Shown: piece after piece, positions 16,032 to 17,661 of the stretch
Layout: every line of letters begins with the position of its first letter
How positions within the stretch are numbered: the stretch's first letter is position 1
From: Firmicutes bacterium UBA6418
GTDB lineage: Bacteria; Bacillota; Clostridia; Peptostreptococcales; Anaerovoracaceae
DNA length: 17,661 nt
Direction: 5' to 3'
NCBI GenBank assembly: GCA_002439735.1
Contig: DJPG01000045.1
Location: 12,599 to 30,259 of the forward strand
Translations under genes and position numbers: made by a program
Notes under the pieces: generated by a model
The model's input: only the letters and a program-made list of their open reading frames with translations
Database searches by the model: none
What the model was told of the DNA's origin: nothing

Positions 16032-16032
16032 C

Positions 16033-16317
16033 ATGGAAAGCACAAATTTTATTTACCTGTTAGAGTGTGCCGACGGTAGTTTTTACTGCGGATGGACCAA
16101 GGATCTGGCTAAGCGAGTGATGACCCATCAGGCAGGCAAGGGCGGCAAATATACACGCAGTCATCTGCCGGTACGGCTGGTCTATTACGAAACAGCCCCA
16201 AGCAAAGAGGCCGCCTTGCGCCGAGAAGCGGCCATCAAGAAGCTGACGCACGCGCAGAAGCTGCAGCTGATCGCAGCGCAACCAGACCCGCATGCCATGC
16301 CGTTTGGTCAAGCATAG
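16033..16317 (+). CDS. GIY-YIG domain protein, UPF0213 (YhbQ/YazA) family
   Basis: The 94-residue protein is a single GIY-YIG nuclease-fold domain. The signature is the UPF0213 variant: IYLLEC (7-12) and FYCGWTKDL (17-25) in place of GIY and YIG, then R28, H32, GKGGKYTR (35-42), LPVRLVYYE (45-53) and the catalytic-type Glu in LRREAAIKK (E65). Length fits the family (80-100 aa). Members occur in many bacteria, are thought to act on DNA in repair or processing, and have no settled substrate. It is expected to be cytoplasmic. The ATG at 16033 is the only start in frame with the conserved N-terminus, although the best Shine-Dalgarno match (AAAGGA) is about 15 nt away. It has its own strong promoter. 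The next gene is 342 bp on and has its own promoter, so this is probably a single-gene unit. Confidence 0.9.
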   Translation: MESTNFIYLLECADGSFYCGWTKDLAKRVMTHQAGKGGKYTRSHLPVRLVYYETAPSKEAALRREAAIKKLTHAQKLQLIAAQPDPHAMPFGQA

Positions 16318-16341
16318 TTCCAAAGTTCACTGCGCCGTCAC

Positions 16342-16383
16342 CGGAGGCCCTTGTGATGTGAGCTTCTCACAAGCCATGCTCCG
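16342..16383 (+). other. Imperfect hairpin downstream of the GIY-YIG gene
   Basis: CTTGTGA (16350-16356) pairs with TCACAAG (16367-16373), enclosed by CGGAG/CTCCG (16342-16346 and 16379-16383). An alternative TGTGAG/CTCACA stem competes with it. There is no T-run, so it is a weak terminator at best. The rest of 16318-16473 shows nothing I can name. Confidence 0.45.
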
Positions 16384-16473
16384 ATCGGTTTCTCCGCCAA
16401 GGTCATGCTGCCACAGCGAAAAAATCCGACCGTAAGCAAAAGCACAGCGCAGCAAAGCTCTCTGTGATTTTGT

Positions 16474-16502
16474 TTGACTTCCTAAGCGCAGTCATGTAAT
16501 AT
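16474..16502 (+). promoter_or_regulatory. Promoter for the PIN-like gene
   Basis: TTGACT (16474-16479), 17 bp, TAATAT (16497-16502). Transcription near 16509 would give a leader of about 150 nt. Confidence 0.75.
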
Positions 16503-16508
16503 AGAAGT

Positions 16509-16659
16509 GCAATAAGGCAAAAGTGCCCCGAAAGAAACCTGCGATTTCTCTGTGCGGATGGCGCTCATGGATGAGCGCCGCGTCGCAAGGTGTTTTTGTC
16601 GTTATTCCGAAAAGATCGTACAGCGATATTTCCTACATAACTAGAAAGGTTGTCAGAAC
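16509..16659 (+). promoter_or_regulatory. Structured 5' leader of the PIN-like gene
   Basis: Four hairpins follow one another. GGCA/TGCC (16516-16527). AGAAA/TTTCT (16533-16549), enclosed by CCG (16528-16530) and CGG (16555-16557). A perfect 8-bp GGCGCTCA/TGAGCGCC with a TGGA loop (16560-16579). The imperfect palindrome at 16601-16641, directly before the AAAGG ribosome binding site (16645-16649). The order and spacing match no riboswitch I can recall. A GTG-started open frame at 16523-16720 overlaps it but reads like an accidental frame. Confidence 0.5.
16601..16641 (+). repeat. Palindromic element, copy 1 (imperfect)
   Basis: The element starts GTTATTCCG, contains ATCGT and CGATATTTCC, and ends ATAAC. 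Its arms match at 13 of 18 positions around a 5-nt loop. The same words in the same order occur at 17623-17661. Confidence 0.6.
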
Positions 16660-17520
16660 ATGGAAACAATTTACTACATCGACAGTGAGAACGTCGGGGA
16701 TTCCTGGCTTGAGCTTTTAGATACGCTCGAGCATACGGAAAACAGGCTCATTGTATTCTATACCAAACACTCTCCCCGCATGACTTATCCACAGACCGTT
16801 CAACTGCTGGGCGCCACGAACAAGCCGGAATTTATCGAATGCCAAGAAGGCAGTAATGCGTTGGACTTTCAATTAGTATCCTATTTAGGCTACGAACTCT
16901 GTGCCGACCGGACGAAGGAAATGATCATCGTCTCCAAGGATACCGGCTTTGATGCGGTAGTCCGCTTTTGGCAAAAACGCGGTATGCAGGTCAAACGAGT
17001 TTCTTCCCCAAATCATTTGCACACCCAGCACGTCGCACTCAAAACACCTTCCGCTACCGCTGCGATGCCGACCGATCCGAAAGCCGACGCTGATCATGAG
17101 ATCGATTCCGCTGAGGATACGGCGAAAAAGGAGCTTCGGGATGATGAGATCAGTACGATTCTCAATTGCACCGGAAAAAAGCATTTGGAAACCATTCATC
17201 GCGCGCTGGTCGGCTTTTTGGGGGATAAGCAGGGTACCAATCTGTATCTGCACCTAAAGGCCGAGAAATTTGCTTTCCCCGCATTCCAGTGGGAAAAAGA
17301 AGAAAAAATGAAGAACTTCATCGCACTGATTCTGGAGCATTCCGCTCTTGCAACGGAAGATTATCCTGCTTCCATCACGGGTTTTATCGCCCAAAATGTC
17401 GTGAGCAAAAAAAATGTCATGTCAAATAAGTTAAATCGTGCATACGGCGCCTGGGGGTCTCGCTTCCACGCAGTGTTCAAGCCGTTCTATAAAGTTCTGG
17501 CCGAGATCCGGCAGAAGTAA
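16660..17520 (+). CDS. PIN/NYN-like domain protein, putative ribonuclease
   Basis: The 286-residue protein opens with a PIN-like nuclease fold (about 1-115): IYYIDSENVGDSW (4-16), LIVFYTKHSP (30-39), GSNALDFQLVSYLGY (64-78) and IIVSKDTGFDAVVRFW (89-104). The acidic residues D8, D69, D94 and D98, with E10 and N11, would form the metal site. Residues 115-160 are a polar Ala/Asp-rich linker. Residues 160-286 form a helical, basic C-terminal domain (TILNCTGKKHLETIHRAL, NVMSNKLNRAYGAWG) that I do not recognise; it could bind RNA or protein. PIN-like domains usually cut RNA, so RNase activity is inferred, not shown. AAAGG lies 10 nt before the ATG. It has its own promoter, a long folded leader and a strong terminator, which suggests careful control of its level. 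No antitoxin-like partner adjoins it. Confidence 0.75.
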   Translation: METIYYIDSENVGDSWLELLDTLEHTENRLIVFYTKHSPRMTYPQTVQLLGATNKPEFIECQEGSNALDFQLVSYLGYELCADRTKEMIIVSKDTGFDAVVRFWQKRGMQVKRVSSPNHLHTQHVALKTPSATAAMPTDPKADADHEIDSAEDTAKKELRDDEISTILNCTGKKHLETIHRALVGFLGDKQGTNLYLHLKAEKFAFPAFQWEKEEKMKNFIALILEHSALATEDYPASITGFIAQNVVSKKNVMSNKLNRAYGAWGSRFHAVFKPFYKVLAEIRQK

Positions 17521-17561
17521 CCCCCAAAAGTAAAATTTTCTGCTTTTTACAAGTTCACAAG

Positions 17562-17622
17562 AAAAAAGAGGCTGCCGCATGGCGCTAAGCTTCAAGCTTT
17601 TTACGCTGTGTAGCAGCCTTTT
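17562..17622 (+). terminator. Intrinsic terminator after the PIN-like gene
   Basis: AGGCTGC (17569-17575) pairs with GCAGCCT (17613-17619), extended by the flanking A-run and T-run. Inside, AAGCTT-C-AAGCTT (17587-17599) adds a second stem. A TTTT run follows the outer stem. Confidence 0.75.
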
Positions 17623-17661
17623 GTTATTCCGGGAATATCGTTCCGATATTTCCGGAATAAC
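17623..17661. repeat. Palindromic element, copy 2, at the window end
   Basis: Two 18-bp arms match at 17 of 18 positions (the exception is a G-T pair) around a TTC loop. It begins GTTATTCCGG and ends CCGGAATAAC on the last base of the window. It shares GTTATTCCG, ATCGT and CGATATTTCC in order with 16601-16641. Confidence 0.8.

Larger units (their letters stand above)
15721..16032. other. Divergent intergenic region
   Basis: This 312-bp spacer lies between the leftward phosphatase gene and the rightward GIY-YIG gene. It holds the promoters of both. A minus-strand open frame extends from 15913 into the phosphatase gene in another frame; its composition (runs of charged residues) and lack of a ribosome binding site argue against it. 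Confidence 0.6.

Noticed and set aside
16509..16600. Possible c-di-GMP-I (GEMM) riboswitch suggested by GGCAAA and CGAAAG words
   Set aside because: The downstream GEMM core and second stem are absent, and the GGCA word pairs locally with TGCC instead.
16523..16720. A 65-codon GTG-started open frame in the PIN-like gene leader, preceded by AAGG
   Set aside because: It overlaps the true start in another frame, spans hairpin stems, and its composition is not protein-like. A leader peptide is not excluded but unsupported.

Overview
The window reads as chromosomal DNA of an anaerobic, fairly GC-rich member of the Bacillota, most likely class Clostridia. The reasons are a class I hybrid cluster protein with the anaerobe-type cysteine spacing, the SpoIIE-phosphatase / tilS / ftsH neighbourhood known from Firmicutes, strong Shine-Dalgarno sites, sigma-A-like promoters, and a long U32 protein of clostridial type. 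An Anaerovoracaceae-like or related lineage is a guess; the sequence alone does not settle it. Both ends carry repeats (a 13-bp tandem duplication at the left, a 39-bp palindrome ending on the last base), so the window may be a whole short contig.

Layout. Bases 1-302 hold a broken metallophosphoesterase remnant on the minus strand. Bases 303-764 hold no gene but several inverted repeats, including a possible structured element at 411-567. From 765 to 9266 five minus-strand genes form a likely operon, transcribed in the order dus, U32 (RlhA-like), ABC-F, MATE, hcp: RNA modification, ribosome-associated ATPase, efflux and nitrosative-stress protection. A terminator-like hairpin at 9292-9324 separates them from the ftsH-pucR pair (9386-12998), whose coding regions overlap and which has its own promoter at 13084-13112. 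Upstream are tilS (own promoter at 14814-14842) and a stand-alone SpoIIE-type PP2C phosphatase lacking the membrane region expected of SpoIIE.

At about 15.75-16.0 kb the orientation diverges. On the plus strand lie two small nuclease-family genes, each with a near-consensus promoter: a UPF0213 GIY-YIG protein and a PIN/NYN-like protein. The latter has a roughly 150-nt leader with several hairpins and a strong intrinsic terminator.

The most interesting signal is a 39-41 bp palindromic element present twice, once in the leader just before the ribosome binding site of the PIN-like gene and once just after its terminator at the window end. A second is that three adjacent genes (ABC-F, U32, dus) each carry an Ala-rich interdomain insertion sharing short in-frame DNA words. 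No CRISPR array, rRNA, tRNA, phage or transposase gene was seen.
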